The notes below the pieces were generated by a model. That model searched no databases and was not told the DNA's origin. It saw only the letters and a list, made by a program, of their open reading frames with translations. The translations under genes and the position numbers were made by a program. Positions 7,956 through 14,855 of a DNA stretch of 64,000 nucleotides are shown piece by piece. The DNA is from UBA7672 sp965279205 (lineage in GTDB: Bacteria > Pseudomonadota > Alphaproteobacteria > Caulobacterales > Hyphomonadaceae). Numbering within the stretch: position 1 is the stretch's first letter; each line of letters begins with the position of its first letter. The DNA lies in contig OZ257144.1 of the NCBI GenBank assembly GCA_965279205.1, positions 248,001 through 312,000 on the forward strand, read 5' to 3'.

Positions 7956-8779
7956 GATCTGGCGTCTTTGGCCTCGGCGATAGCGGCAAGTTCGTCGGCA
8001 AGCCAGCCCGGCTGGTCGAGCAGGATCGGCTTGTCACCGGCGGTGATCGCCTCGCCCCTGGCATTGGCTTCGGCGACGCGGTCGATTCGCACGCGCGCCA
8101 GCGCGATAACGCCGGAAATCGACGTCAGCATTCCGATTTCGAGGCCTCCGGCGAGCACCGGCGAAGGGGCGGTCGCGCCCGCGCGAACGATGGCTTTCAG
8201 CGTGCGGCGGCGCGCCGTGCCTCGGCGTTTCATGCGCGAGACGACTTCCTGCCCGACGAAACAGCCCTTCCTGAAATCAACGCCGTTCTCGATGTCCATG
8301 TTGATGTCGGCGGGGAAGACTTCTTCTGGTCCGAAATCAACGCCCTGTTCGGGAAGGCCGCAGGCGATGCGCTGCGCATGATACTCTGTGGGATCGCCGG
8401 TGGGCGCCGCGGCGCGAGCGGCGATGCGGCGGCGCGGGGCATCAGCTCCGCGCGGGTCGGGCGCGCCCTCGAATGCGATGACGCCGAGGTCGGAACGTTC
8501 TTCGATCGCAACGGCCGCGCGCAGCTTGAACATGCGCAACCGCTTCAGGAGGGCAGGCGCCACGCCTGCATCGCAGTCGATGAGAAACACATCGCCATCT
8601 CGCGACAGCAGCATGTCGGCGATCACCTTTCCCTGCGGCGTCAGCAGGGCGCCGTAGCGCATTTCACCGGCCGCGATGTCCAGGGTTGAGACAGTGACAA
8701 GTCCCTGCAGGAACGTTTCCGCGTCCGCGCCGCTAACCGCGATTACGCTGCGATGGTCGAGGAGAACAGGAGACGTCAT
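7952..8779 (-). CDS. ygfZ: Folate-binding YgfZ/IbaG-like iron-sulphur maturation protein
   Basis: A 275-residue GcvT-like protein. The defining YgfZ motif is present as KGCFVGQEVVSRMKRRG (about residues 170-186), containing K-G-C-x-x-G-Q-E with the essential Cys. Family members help assemble or repair certain Fe-S enzymes such as MiaB and use tetrahydrofolate. The N-terminus (DHRSVIAVSGADAETFLQGLVT) matches the family opening. It is first gene of the operon with tag, a lipoprotein and a cupin. Length is slightly below the E. coli protein (326) but typical for alphaproteobacteria. Confidence 0.9.
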   Translation of the reverse strand: MTSPVLLDHRSVIAVSGADAETFLQGLVTVSTLDIAAGEMRYGALLTPQGKVIADMLLSRDGDVFLIDCDAGVAPALLKRLRMFKLRAAVAIEERSDLGVIAFEGAPDPRGADAPRRRIAARAAAPTGDPTEYHAQRIACGLPEQGVDFGPEEVFPADINMDIENGVDFRKGCFVGQEVVSRMKRRGTARRRTLKAIVRAGATAPSPVLAGGLEIGMLTSISGVIALARVRIDRVAEANARGEAITAGDKPILLDQPGWLADELAAIAEAKDARS

Positions 8780-9115
8780 CAGGTCCAGTTAGGCATGCGC
8801 GTGCGTGCAAGGAAGCGCTGCACAACGAAGAAAGGTCGGCTCGTTCCGTCCGTGAACAGCCTAAACTCTATGTCACCCTTTGGGGCCTGTCTTTTCAACA
8901 GGTCATCTGTGTGCGATAGGTCCGCGGTCGAATTTTGAACAGGTTCGGGTTGCTCTCCTTGCTCGCCTAAACGGGTATCCCCGATGGATCGAGCTCCGGA
9001 TCTGGCCTTCCGAACAGTCTGGTTTGACGGCCCCCCCGGGCGCGGCTGCAAGCGCCCCCTAATAGTCCATGGGTCCCCCCGGTCTCGTGGACACGTATCG
9101 AAAGACTAGATCTAC
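8780..9115 (+). promoter_or_regulatory. Long leader region of the cold-shock gene
   Basis: This 336-base stretch between divergent ygfZ and csp has no convincing gene. A perfect 6-base stem GGGCGC (9038-9043) / GCGCCC (9052-9057) lies 60 bases before the csp ATG, and a smaller stem CCTGT/ACAGG sits near 8886-8902. Cold-shock genes often have long structured 5' leaders; whether this one does is an inference. The ORF on the minus strand here (8779-9051) lacks coding character. Confidence 0.4.
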
Positions 9116-9325
9116 ATGGCTACCGGCACCGTAAAGTGGTTCAACGAGCAAAAGGGCTACGGCTTCATCCAGCCCGAGTCCGGCGGAACCGATGTGTTCG
9201 TTCACATCTCCGCCGTTCAGCGCGCGGGTCTCGCAGGCCTCAATGAAGGCCAGCGGGTGAGCTTCGAGCTCGAGAAGGACAAGCGTTCGGGCAAGATGGC
9301 CGCGACGCAACTCCAGACCCTCTAA
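9116..9325 (+). CDS. cspA: Cold-shock protein (CspA family)
   Basis: A 69-residue single cold-shock domain. Both RNA-binding motifs are intact: RNP1 as KGYGFIQP (residues 13-20) and RNP2 as DVFVHISAV (residues 26-34). Such proteins bind single-stranded RNA/DNA and melt mRNA structure. The start MATGTVKWFNEQKGYGF is canonical. No clear Shine-Dalgarno is visible just before the ATG, which fits a structured leader. A strong terminator follows at 9376. Confidence 0.96.
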   Translation: MATGTVKWFNEQKGYGFIQPESGGTDVFVHISAVQRAGLAGLNEGQRVSFELEKDKRSGKMAATQLQTL

Positions 9326-9375
9326 GCGACCCGCAAACAGCGCCTGACGGGGCGCCGTTCGCACCAGACTTCTGA

Positions 9376-9405
9376 AACGGGTCGGCCTCTGGCCGGCCCG
9401 TTTTT
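9376..9405 (+). terminator. Rho-independent terminator of the cold-shock gene
   Basis: AACGGGTCGGCC (9376-9387) pairs with GGCCGGCCCGTT (9391-9402) through twelve pairs, one of them G-U, around a TCT loop and runs into a T-tract (9401-9405). It separates csp from the convergent RibD-type deaminase gene. Confidence 0.92.
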
Positions 9406-9418
9406 CATTGTGCGGGGT

Positions 9419-10072
9419 TCAGCTGCGGTCGTCATCGACGAGGCCCCGGGCCTTCAGCTGTGCGGCGAGAGGCGTGCCGGGCCGGACATACAGGCGCGTA
9501 AAGCCTTTCTCGCCGAGCCGGTCGAGCGCCGCCTCATAGGTCTCGTTGCGCGCAAGATCGAACTCGCCGTCATAGGTCGAGGGATCGGCGTCGATCGCCA
9601 GCCATGGCCGGCCCGTTGCGATGGCAGTGAAGAATCCAACGTTCAACGCCTCGGCCTCGGCGCGCATGATACCGAGCATCACTTCGACACCGGCCGCGCC
9701 AAGCCGCGAGACGCCGTGTGCGGCCAGCGGGTGCGGATCCTCGCAGGCGACGACGACGCGGCCGATGCTGGCCTCGATGAGGCGCTGCGAGCAGGAGACA
9801 GACCCGGTTGAGCGGGCGTTGCAGGGCTCGAGCGTGACATAGGCGGTTGCGCCATCGGCCCGGTCGCCGGCCATACCCAGCGCGACCTCCTCGGCGTGCG
9901 GACGGCCGCCTCGGCCGGTGACGCCTTCGCCGACGATCTCGCCATCGAGCACGATCACGCAGCCAACCGACGGGTTCGGCGCCGTCTTGCCCAGTTGCGC
10001 GCGCGCAAGCTCGATGGCCCGCGCCATGAAGCGCTCATCGCCCTCGTGGGCCGTATGAACGCCAGCGCTCAT
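9419..10072 (-). CDS. RibD-type deaminase with vestigial reductase domain
   Basis: A 217-residue protein beginning at ATG 10072, which overlaps the gpmA stop (ATGA). Residues 12-145 form a cytidine-deaminase-fold domain with zinc ligands His 59 (PHAEE), Cys 84 (TLEPC) and Cys 94, plus GKTAPNPSVGCVIV, all as in the riboflavin enzyme RibD. Normal RibD is about 360 residues with a C-terminal reductase; here only about 70 residues follow. They retain a start-like block (GRPWLAIDADPSTYDGEF) and an end-like block (EKGFTRLYVRPG..LAAQLKARGLVDD), as if the middle were deleted. The deaminase may act in flavin or another pathway, with the reductase elsewhere. A second complete RibD in the genome would be expected. 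Confidence 0.82.
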   Translation of the reverse strand: MSAGVHTAHEGDERFMARAIELARAQLGKTAPNPSVGCVIVLDGEIVGEGVTGRGGRPHAEEVALGMAGDRADGATAYVTLEPCNARSTGSVSCSQRLIEASIGRVVVACEDPHPLAAHGVSRLGAAGVEVMLGIMRAEAEALNVGFFTAIATGRPWLAIDADPSTYDGEFDLARNETYEAALDRLGEKGFTRLYVRPGTPLAAQLKARGLVDDDRS

Positions 10073-10779
10073 ACGGCTGGAAGCGGCTTGGCCCGCGCCG
10101 CGTCGAGATAGCGGGCTGATGTCACGTTGAGGGACGTATCGAGATCGATCAGCAGAGGGTCGCCGGTTGGGATCTCGACGTCGGTGATTTCGGAATCGGG
10201 AACCTTGAACAGGTGCTTCACGATCGCTCGCAGCGAATTGCCGTGGGCGGCGATCAGGATGTTCTCGCCTGCCTTGAGCTTCGGCGCGATCTCCGCCTCC
10301 CAATAGGGCAGGACGCGGGTCAGCGTCGTCTTGAGGCTTTCGGTTTTCGGAATGCCGAGGCCGCGATAGCGCGGATCGCTAGCGAGGTCGAACTCGCCGC
10401 CGGGCTCGAGATCGGGCGGGGGAATGTCGAACGAGCGGCGCCAGATCTTCACCTGGTCATCGCCGTGCTTTGCCGCGGTCTCCTTCTTGTTGAGACCGGT
10501 AAGGCCGCCATAGTGGCGCTCGTTGAGGCGATAGTCCTTGGTCACCGGCAGCCACAGCCGGTCCATCTGTTCGAGTGCAAGATTGAGCGTGCGGATGGCG
10601 CGCTTCTGCACTGAGGAATAGGCGCGGCTGAATTCGACGCCCGAGGCCTTGAGCAGGCGGCCCGAGGCGCGGGCTTCTTCTTCACCAAGGGGCGTAAGGT
10701 CGACATCCCACCAGCCGGTGAAGCGGTCTTCCAGGTTCCACTGGCTCTGTCCGTGCCGCACCAGCGCCAGCTGCGCCAT
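10069..10779 (-). CDS. gpmA: 2,3-bisphosphoglycerate-dependent phosphoglycerate mutase
   Basis: A 236-residue histidine phosphatase-fold enzyme interconverting 3- and 2-phosphoglycerate in glycolysis. Visible are the phospho-His motif LVRHGQSQWN (His 9), FTGWWDVDLT, the catalytic Glu in LNERHYGGLTGLNK, and the second His in AAHGNSLRA near residue 178. Length and order match bacterial GpmA (about 230-250). Its stop overlaps the start of the RibD-type deaminase gene, so the two are translationally coupled. Confidence 0.96.
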   Translation of the reverse strand: MAQLALVRHGQSQWNLEDRFTGWWDVDLTPLGEEEARASGRLLKASGVEFSRAYSSVQKRAIRTLNLALEQMDRLWLPVTKDYRLNERHYGGLTGLNKKETAAKHGDDQVKIWRRSFDIPPPDLEPGGEFDLASDPRYRGLGIPKTESLKTTLTRVLPYWEAEIAPKLKAGENILIAAHGNSLRAIVKHLFKVPDSEITDVEIPTGDPLLIDLDTSLNVTSARYLDAARAKPLPAV

Positions 10780-10853
10780 GTCCTGATCTCCCGAAATCTT
10801 CCGCGCTTACAAGCACGTTCGGAACCGCTGGGGAAGCGGCTCGCGGGGACAGG

Positions 10854-11348
10854 TCAGGCCGGCTTGGTTTTCTGCCACGTATCCAGATGAGCCCGGGCCT
10901 GGTTCACCCTGGGATCCATCTTGGCGTCGTGGTCCGCATGCTTGCCGGTCAGTTCGATCACATAACCATTGGGGTCGCGAAAATAGATCGAGTCGATCAT
11001 GTTGTGGTCGGCAATGCCCCGCACCTTCATCCCGGCCTTCTCGCCCTTGACCTTCCAGGGCGCGAGATCGTCGTGCGGCACTTCCAGCGCGATGTGCAGG
11101 TCGAAATCGTGCTGCTCCTTGAAGACGAAATCCCTCCCGTCTTCGCCGGGCACCTCGAAGAAGGCGAGGCAGGAGCCATCTGTCATCTGGTAGAAGGAAT
11201 GCAGCACGCGGGTCTCGCGACCTGTCTTCGTTTCCCTGATCTCGAAGGCGTTCACCAGCGGCAGACCGAGGAAATCCTCGTAGAACTTCCTCGTCTCTTC
11301 CGAGTCGCGGCAGCGATAGGCGTTGTGGTGAAGGCCCCTGATATTCAT
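10854..11348 (-). CDS. VOC (glyoxalase/dioxygenase fold) family protein
   Basis: A 164-residue protein made of two beta-alpha-beta-beta-beta modules. Likely metal ligands are His 7/8 (LHHNAYRC), the Glu of LAFFEV, His in FDLHIALEV, and the Glu in YFRDPNGYVIELTG, which is the signature end of the second module. Members include ring-cleaving dioxygenases, glyoxalases and fosfomycin-resistance enzymes; this one cannot be narrowed down. Its ATG overlaps the GST stop by one base (TGATG), pointing to joint translation and perhaps a shared detoxification role. Confidence 0.88.
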   Translation of the reverse strand: MNIRGLHHNAYRCRDSEETRKFYEDFLGLPLVNAFEIRETKTGRETRVLHSFYQMTDGSCLAFFEVPGEDGRDFVFKEQHDFDLHIALEVPHDDLAPWKVKGEKAGMKVRGIADHNMIDSIYFRDPNGYVIELTGKHADHDAKMDPRVNQARAHLDTWQKTKPA

Positions 11349-12025
11349 CAGACCGTCTCGAACTGCTGGCCTTTGAGCGATCCGGCGAAGCCGTACATCA
11401 CCTCGTTCACGCTGGCCCAGCTCTTGAGTTTCTTCAGGTTGCTGATCCAGCGCTGGATGTTCGGATAATCCGCGAAGGTGCAGCCGACGATTTCGCCTGC
11501 CGTCAGGATGCAGCCGCCGAAATAGTCGGCGATGGAAATCTGGTTGTTGGCCAGCCAGTCCTGCTTGCCGAGGATGTCCCTGTCGAGAACCGACAGCGTC
11601 GCCTTACACTTGTCCTTGCCCCAGGCGACCACGCCCTTCTGCTGCTCGTCGGTTGGCCGCTTGTGGTGCGGGAAGATCTGCGGATAGAGCAGGCCGTAGC
11701 CAAAGTCGCGATAGAGCTGCGTGTTGACCCAGTCCATCGCCGCATCGACCCTGGCGCGCTGCTTCAGGTCCTTGGGATACTCCGGACAGTCGAAGCGCGA
11801 GGCGAGGTATTTCAGGATCGCAGAGCTTTCCGGAAGCCGGAAGTCGCCTTCCTCGAGCACTGGCACCTGACGCTGAGGATTGATGGCGCCGTAGTCCGGC
11901 TTCATGTGCTCGCCGGTCATCAGGTCCACGACCTGTTCGGTCACCGGCAGATTCTTTTCCGCGATGAACAGGCGAACGGGGCGGCTCACCGTAGAGACAG
12001 GGTGCATGTAGAGCTTCAGGGTCAT
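11348..12025 (-). CDS. Glutathione S-transferase family protein
   Basis: A 225-residue GST. The N-terminal thioredoxin-like domain shows MHPVSTVSRPVRLFIAEKNL, the cis-Pro segment QRQVPVLEEGDF (residues 51-62) and the glutathione-binding LPESSAILKYLA (residues 64-75). The all-helical C-terminal domain starts about residue 88 and contains ISIADYFGG, the usual N-capping/hydrophobic staple. It resembles theta-like bacterial GSTs. Coupled by a one-base overlap to the VOC gene. Substrate unknown. Confidence 0.92.
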   Translation of the reverse strand: MTLKLYMHPVSTVSRPVRLFIAEKNLPVTEQVVDLMTGEHMKPDYGAINPQRQVPVLEEGDFRLPESSAILKYLASRFDCPEYPKDLKQRARVDAAMDWVNTQLYRDFGYGLLYPQIFPHHKRPTDEQQKGVVAWGKDKCKATLSVLDRDILGKQDWLANNQISIADYFGGCILTAGEIVGCTFADYPNIQRWISNLKKLKSWASVNEVMYGFAGSLKGQQFETV

Positions 12026-12116
12026 GGCAAGGCCTTCGTAGAATGATGCGGCATCCTACTCCGGAAACGACTAGAGCCGAAACAGCCCCGCACCACCGTC
12101 TCGACGGCCAGCGTCG

Positions 12117-12353
12117 CTAGAGGTCGCCGTCGACGAACATCTCGCCCTCGAGATCGTCGAGCTTGCCCTGCATGTGGGCGCGGACATCCTGGACGGCCTG
12201 ATTGTAGACGGCGGGACCGAGCGTACGCAGCATGAGGTCGACGATCTCTGCGGCGCGGAATTCACTCAGGCTCTCGTCGAATTCCTTCGAGAACAGTGTC
12301 TGCAGGTGGGCAATGACGCGTTCGCGCCGCCCGGTGTCGAGCTTGATCTTCAT
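12117..12353 (-). CDS. DUF2164 family protein
   Basis: A 78-residue protein with the DUF2164 layout: an N-terminal R-E-x-x-I-x-x-LQ helix, FSKEFDESLSEFRAAEIVDLMLRTLGPAVYNQAVQD in the middle and an acidic end (DDLEGEMFVDGDL). The stretch GPAVYNQAVQDVRAHMQ matches the most conserved part of the family. Function of the family is unknown. It lies between the GST and M23 peptidase genes on the same strand. Confidence 0.82.
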   Translation of the reverse strand: MKIKLDTGRRERVIAHLQTLFSKEFDESLSEFRAAEIVDLMLRTLGPAVYNQAVQDVRAHMQGKLDDLEGEMFVDGDL

Positions 12354-12380
12354 GGTCCCGGCTCCCGTCGGTGACGGCCG

Positions 12381-13538
12381 CTATCTCGGGGTCGACGCTA
12401 CCACGAAATTGTCCGCGACCTGCTCGCCGTCGTTGCTCTCGCGACGCTTGTAGGCGGCGAGCAGTGAGGAATAGGGCGGGGCGTACTGCCAGCCATTTTC
12501 GGTCGTGTTCAGCTTGATCTCGAAATGCAGGTGCAGCGTGGTGGGCGTTCCGCCGAAGTCGTTCGACACGTACCCGACAACGTCACCCTTCTTCACCGTC
12601 TGGCCGGTGGCGATTTTCAGCTTGGCCATGTTGAGGTGGAGATAGCGATAGATGCGACCGCCCGAATTGGCGCGCAGCGTGATCGAATAGCTGCCAACGT
12701 TCGAGATGACGCCGTCCTCGACCGCGACGATCTCGTAGCGTGCGCGGTCCGCCGCCTTGGTCTTCACCTCGGCCTTGCAGCCCTCGGGCGTGCCGACGCG
12801 GATGTCCTGGCCAAGGTGGACGCCTGTCTTCGAGCACCAGGGCGTGGTGTTTGTGGTTGTGCGGCTCTCGCAGTAATTGTCGCGCCAGGGCGCGGAGAAG
12901 TTGCGCACGTCGCACTGGTCGCCGCCCTTCACGCCGCCGCCATAGCGATAGACCTGTGTCTGCGCGACCGCTGGCGCGCTCTTGATCGGAAACATCATGT
13001 CGGGAACGAGCGGCGCTGCTTCCAGCGCGCCCGTGCCAGTGCTCGGCGCGAGATTGCCGGGACGGAAAAAGTAGAACGAGGCCGGCACAGGTGTTGGCGT
13101 CGCAGGGGTCGTCGGGCCTGGGGTGGCTGGTGTTTCAGGTGGCGTGGCCGGTGGTGTCGCGGGCGGGGTGTTGGATGCTTCTTCGGTTGGAGGCGGCAGA
13201 GGCGGCAGGGTCTCGCCTGTTTCCGCGCTCTCCAGTGGCGCGCCGTCTCCTGTGTTGATGGCGGGATTCTCGGGCTTGTTCTCGAACGGCGTACCGGTGT
13301 CGGGGGCCCCGCTATTGGCGTTGGGATTGGGCACGGATCCGTTGGAAGTGTTGGACGGATCCAGTGGATTGACCGCATCGAGCGGCGGTGGTGGCGGAGG
13401 CGCGCCCAGATCTTCGGGCTCGTCCTTGGCCGCGATCTCAACCCACGGCCACAACAGCACGCTGCCGGCGTCGCACGCCGACAGGGACACCGCGCCGATG
13501 AGCGCTATCGCGGCTACACGCATCGATGAGAGATTCAT
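12381..13538 (-). CDS. M23 (LytM-type) peptidase lipoprotein
   Basis: A 385-residue lipoprotein (lipobox LSAC, Cys 22) starting at ATG 13538; the ATG 21 bases upstream is less likely. Residues 38-155 are a long Pro/Thr/Asn-rich linker. The C-terminal LytM domain keeps its zinc and catalytic residues: H-x-x-x-D at His 241/Asp 245, YRYLHL (His 301) and HLHFE (His 336/338). Such enzymes cut peptidoglycan cross-links or activate amidases. Extra Cys (209, 223, 235, 254) suggest disulphides in the periplasm. It is last in a same-strand group with an uncharacterised lipoprotein, a prodomain-like protein and an S8 protease. Confidence 0.9.
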   Translation of the reverse strand: MNLSSMRVAAIALIGAVSLSACDAGSVLLWPWVEIAAKDEPEDLGAPPPPPPLDAVNPLDPSNTSNGSVPNPNANSGAPDTGTPFENKPENPAINTGDGAPLESAETGETLPPLPPPTEEASNTPPATPPATPPETPATPGPTTPATPTPVPASFYFFRPGNLAPSTGTGALEAAPLVPDMMFPIKSAPAVAQTQVYRYGGGVKGGDQCDVRNFSAPWRDNYCESRTTTNTTPWCSKTGVHLGQDIRVGTPEGCKAEVKTKAADRARYEIVAVEDGVISNVGSYSITLRANSGGRIYRYLHLNMAKLKIATGQTVKKGDVVGYVSNDFGGTPTTLHLHFEIKLNTTENGWQYAPPYSSLLAAYKRRESNDGEQVADNFVVASTPR

Positions 13539-13586
13539 CCCGCCACTCCCCACTAACACTCGCCTCTTGTCTTTCCGGCCCGTCCC

Positions 13587-14177
13587 TTACTGGGTCTGGG
13601 CGACGAACAGGCTTTCGGCAAATTCCTTGGCTTCAGTTTCCTTGATGCAGCTGTCGGCGCCGTCGACTTCGCGGCACTCGAATTCGATCAGATAGTCCGC
13701 GCCATAGCGCGAGAAGGACAGCTGGGCGCTTGCTTCGCCGGTTGTGAACTTCATCGTCTCTTTCGAGCCCTGCGTGGCTTGGCCAGCCGCGGGGCGCGAC
13801 ACCTTGGAGCCGTTCACGATCGCATCATAGCGGGGCAGGTGGTAGGTCGCGAAATAGCCGTCCGCAGTCACGACAGGCGGCGTCGGGCGGTCGCTGGCTG
13901 TCTGCACGATGCCTGACGGCAGCAGCATGGGCACAGGCGAAGGTCCATCCTGTCCGGCGGTCTGCACCGTGACTGGCGCATCAGCGGGGCGCTTGGCGAG
14001 GTCGGCGCGCGCCTCATCCCAGTTGATCGTACCTTGCACAGCCTGTGGCGCCGAAGCGACCTGCACGGCGCCATCGGGCGGCGTCTGTGCGGCCTGCGCT
14101 GGATCAGGCATAGCGGCCTGCTCGCTGCATGCGGCGGCAATCACCGCGACGCTGGCCAGAATCAAAAATCTCATCAC
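13587..14177 (-). CDS. Uncharacterised lipoprotein, 196 aa
   Basis: Signal peptide with lipobox AAAC and lipidated Cys 17, followed by an Ala/Gln/Pro-rich region. The C-terminal part (residues 105-196) looks folded, with FATYHLPRYDAIVNGSKVSR, QLSFSRYGADYLIEFECREVDGADSCIKE and two Cys that probably pair. No family recognised. Its ATG overlaps the stop of the prodomain-like gene upstream by four bases, so the two are made together; a role alongside the S8 protease is inferred from this coupling. Confidence 0.7.
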   Translation of the reverse strand: MMRFLILASVAVIAAACSEQAAMPDPAQAAQTPPDGAVQVASAPQAVQGTINWDEARADLAKRPADAPVTVQTAGQDGPSPVPMLLPSGIVQTASDRPTPPVVTADGYFATYHLPRYDAIVNGSKVSRPAAGQATQGSKETMKFTTGEASAQLSFSRYGADYLIEFECREVDGADSCIKETEAKEFAESLFVAQTQ

Positions 14178-14752
14178 TGTCCTCCGGCTTGAGCCGTCAT
14201 GTTCGGCTCGGCATAGGATATCTCGGGCGCACCATTCAGCTTCTTGGCGATTTCGCGCATCGCAGCAAGGCGTCCGGCGGGCGGAGTCGCGCCATCATTC
14301 ACCAGCACCAGCTCGTTCGAATAGGTCACGCGATCGAGTTTGAGACCAGCGAACACAGGGTGGCTGGTCTTGAATGCCTCGAACTTCGCTTTCGCTGAAG
14401 GCTGGTCCTTCCAGAAGGCGTCGATGATATCCTTGATCTTCGAATCGTCCTTCAGCTTGACGACAATCTCGATGCCCATCTGCATGCCGGGCGGAGCGCC
14501 TGCGGGCGCCTGGTCGAACTGGACGCCAGGCAGGGCCGAGCCTGGCTCAGGCGCTGCGGGCGGAACGGCGGTGGTCGGAGCTTCGATGGATGCATTCGCG
14601 CGCAGGGGTGCGGGTTCGTTCGGGTTCTGGGCAGTCAGAAGTGAGCCGCCGACAACGGCTGCAACGATAGCGATCGCCACCACGCCGGCTTGCGTGGACG
14701 CCTTTGACCGGCTGACGCCGGGTCCGCCCTGCTGGGCTTCAGTCACAGCCAT
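14174..14752 (-). CDS. Single-pass membrane protein resembling a subtilase prodomain
   Basis: A 192-residue protein with one transmembrane helix near residues 21-41 and a Pro/Ala-rich linker to about 88. The C-terminal domain reads GIEIVVKLKDDSKIKDIIDAF, then LKLDRVTYSNELVLV and a final IAKKLNGAPEISYAEPNM. A strand-helix-strand fold ending in I-S-Y-A-E-P-N is what subtilase propeptides (inhibitor I9 type) show. The protease encoded next has a comparable segment ending DYEYVEKDYIF. I therefore suggest an anchored inhibitor or folding partner of that protease; this is inference, the fold is not proven. Confidence 0.6.
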   Translation of the reverse strand: MAVTEAQQGGPGVSRSKASTQAGVVAIAIVAAVVGGSLLTAQNPNEPAPLRANASIEAPTTAVPPAAPEPGSALPGVQFDQAPAGAPPGMQMGIEIVVKLKDDSKIKDIIDAFWKDQPSAKAKFEAFKTSHPVFAGLKLDRVTYSNELVLVNDGATPPAGRLAAMREIAKKLNGAPEISYAEPNMTAQAGGQ

Positions 14753-14855
14753 CTCCCTACTCCTCAGACGTGCTGCACGGCGAAAAACCGCAAGGAATAC
14801 AGGTATTCCAAGTCAGGCAGCGCATCCCCTCCCTCAAAACCCCTACACGTAACGC

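Noticed and set aside
8779..9051. A 90-codon frame on the minus strand between ygfZ and csp
   Set aside because: No plausible ribosome site, composition not protein-like, and the region is better explained as promoter and leader of the cold-shock gene.
13100..13420. Repeated GGTGGCGTGG-like units
   Set aside because: They are codons of the Pro/Thr-rich linker of the M23 lipoprotein, not a DNA repeat element.
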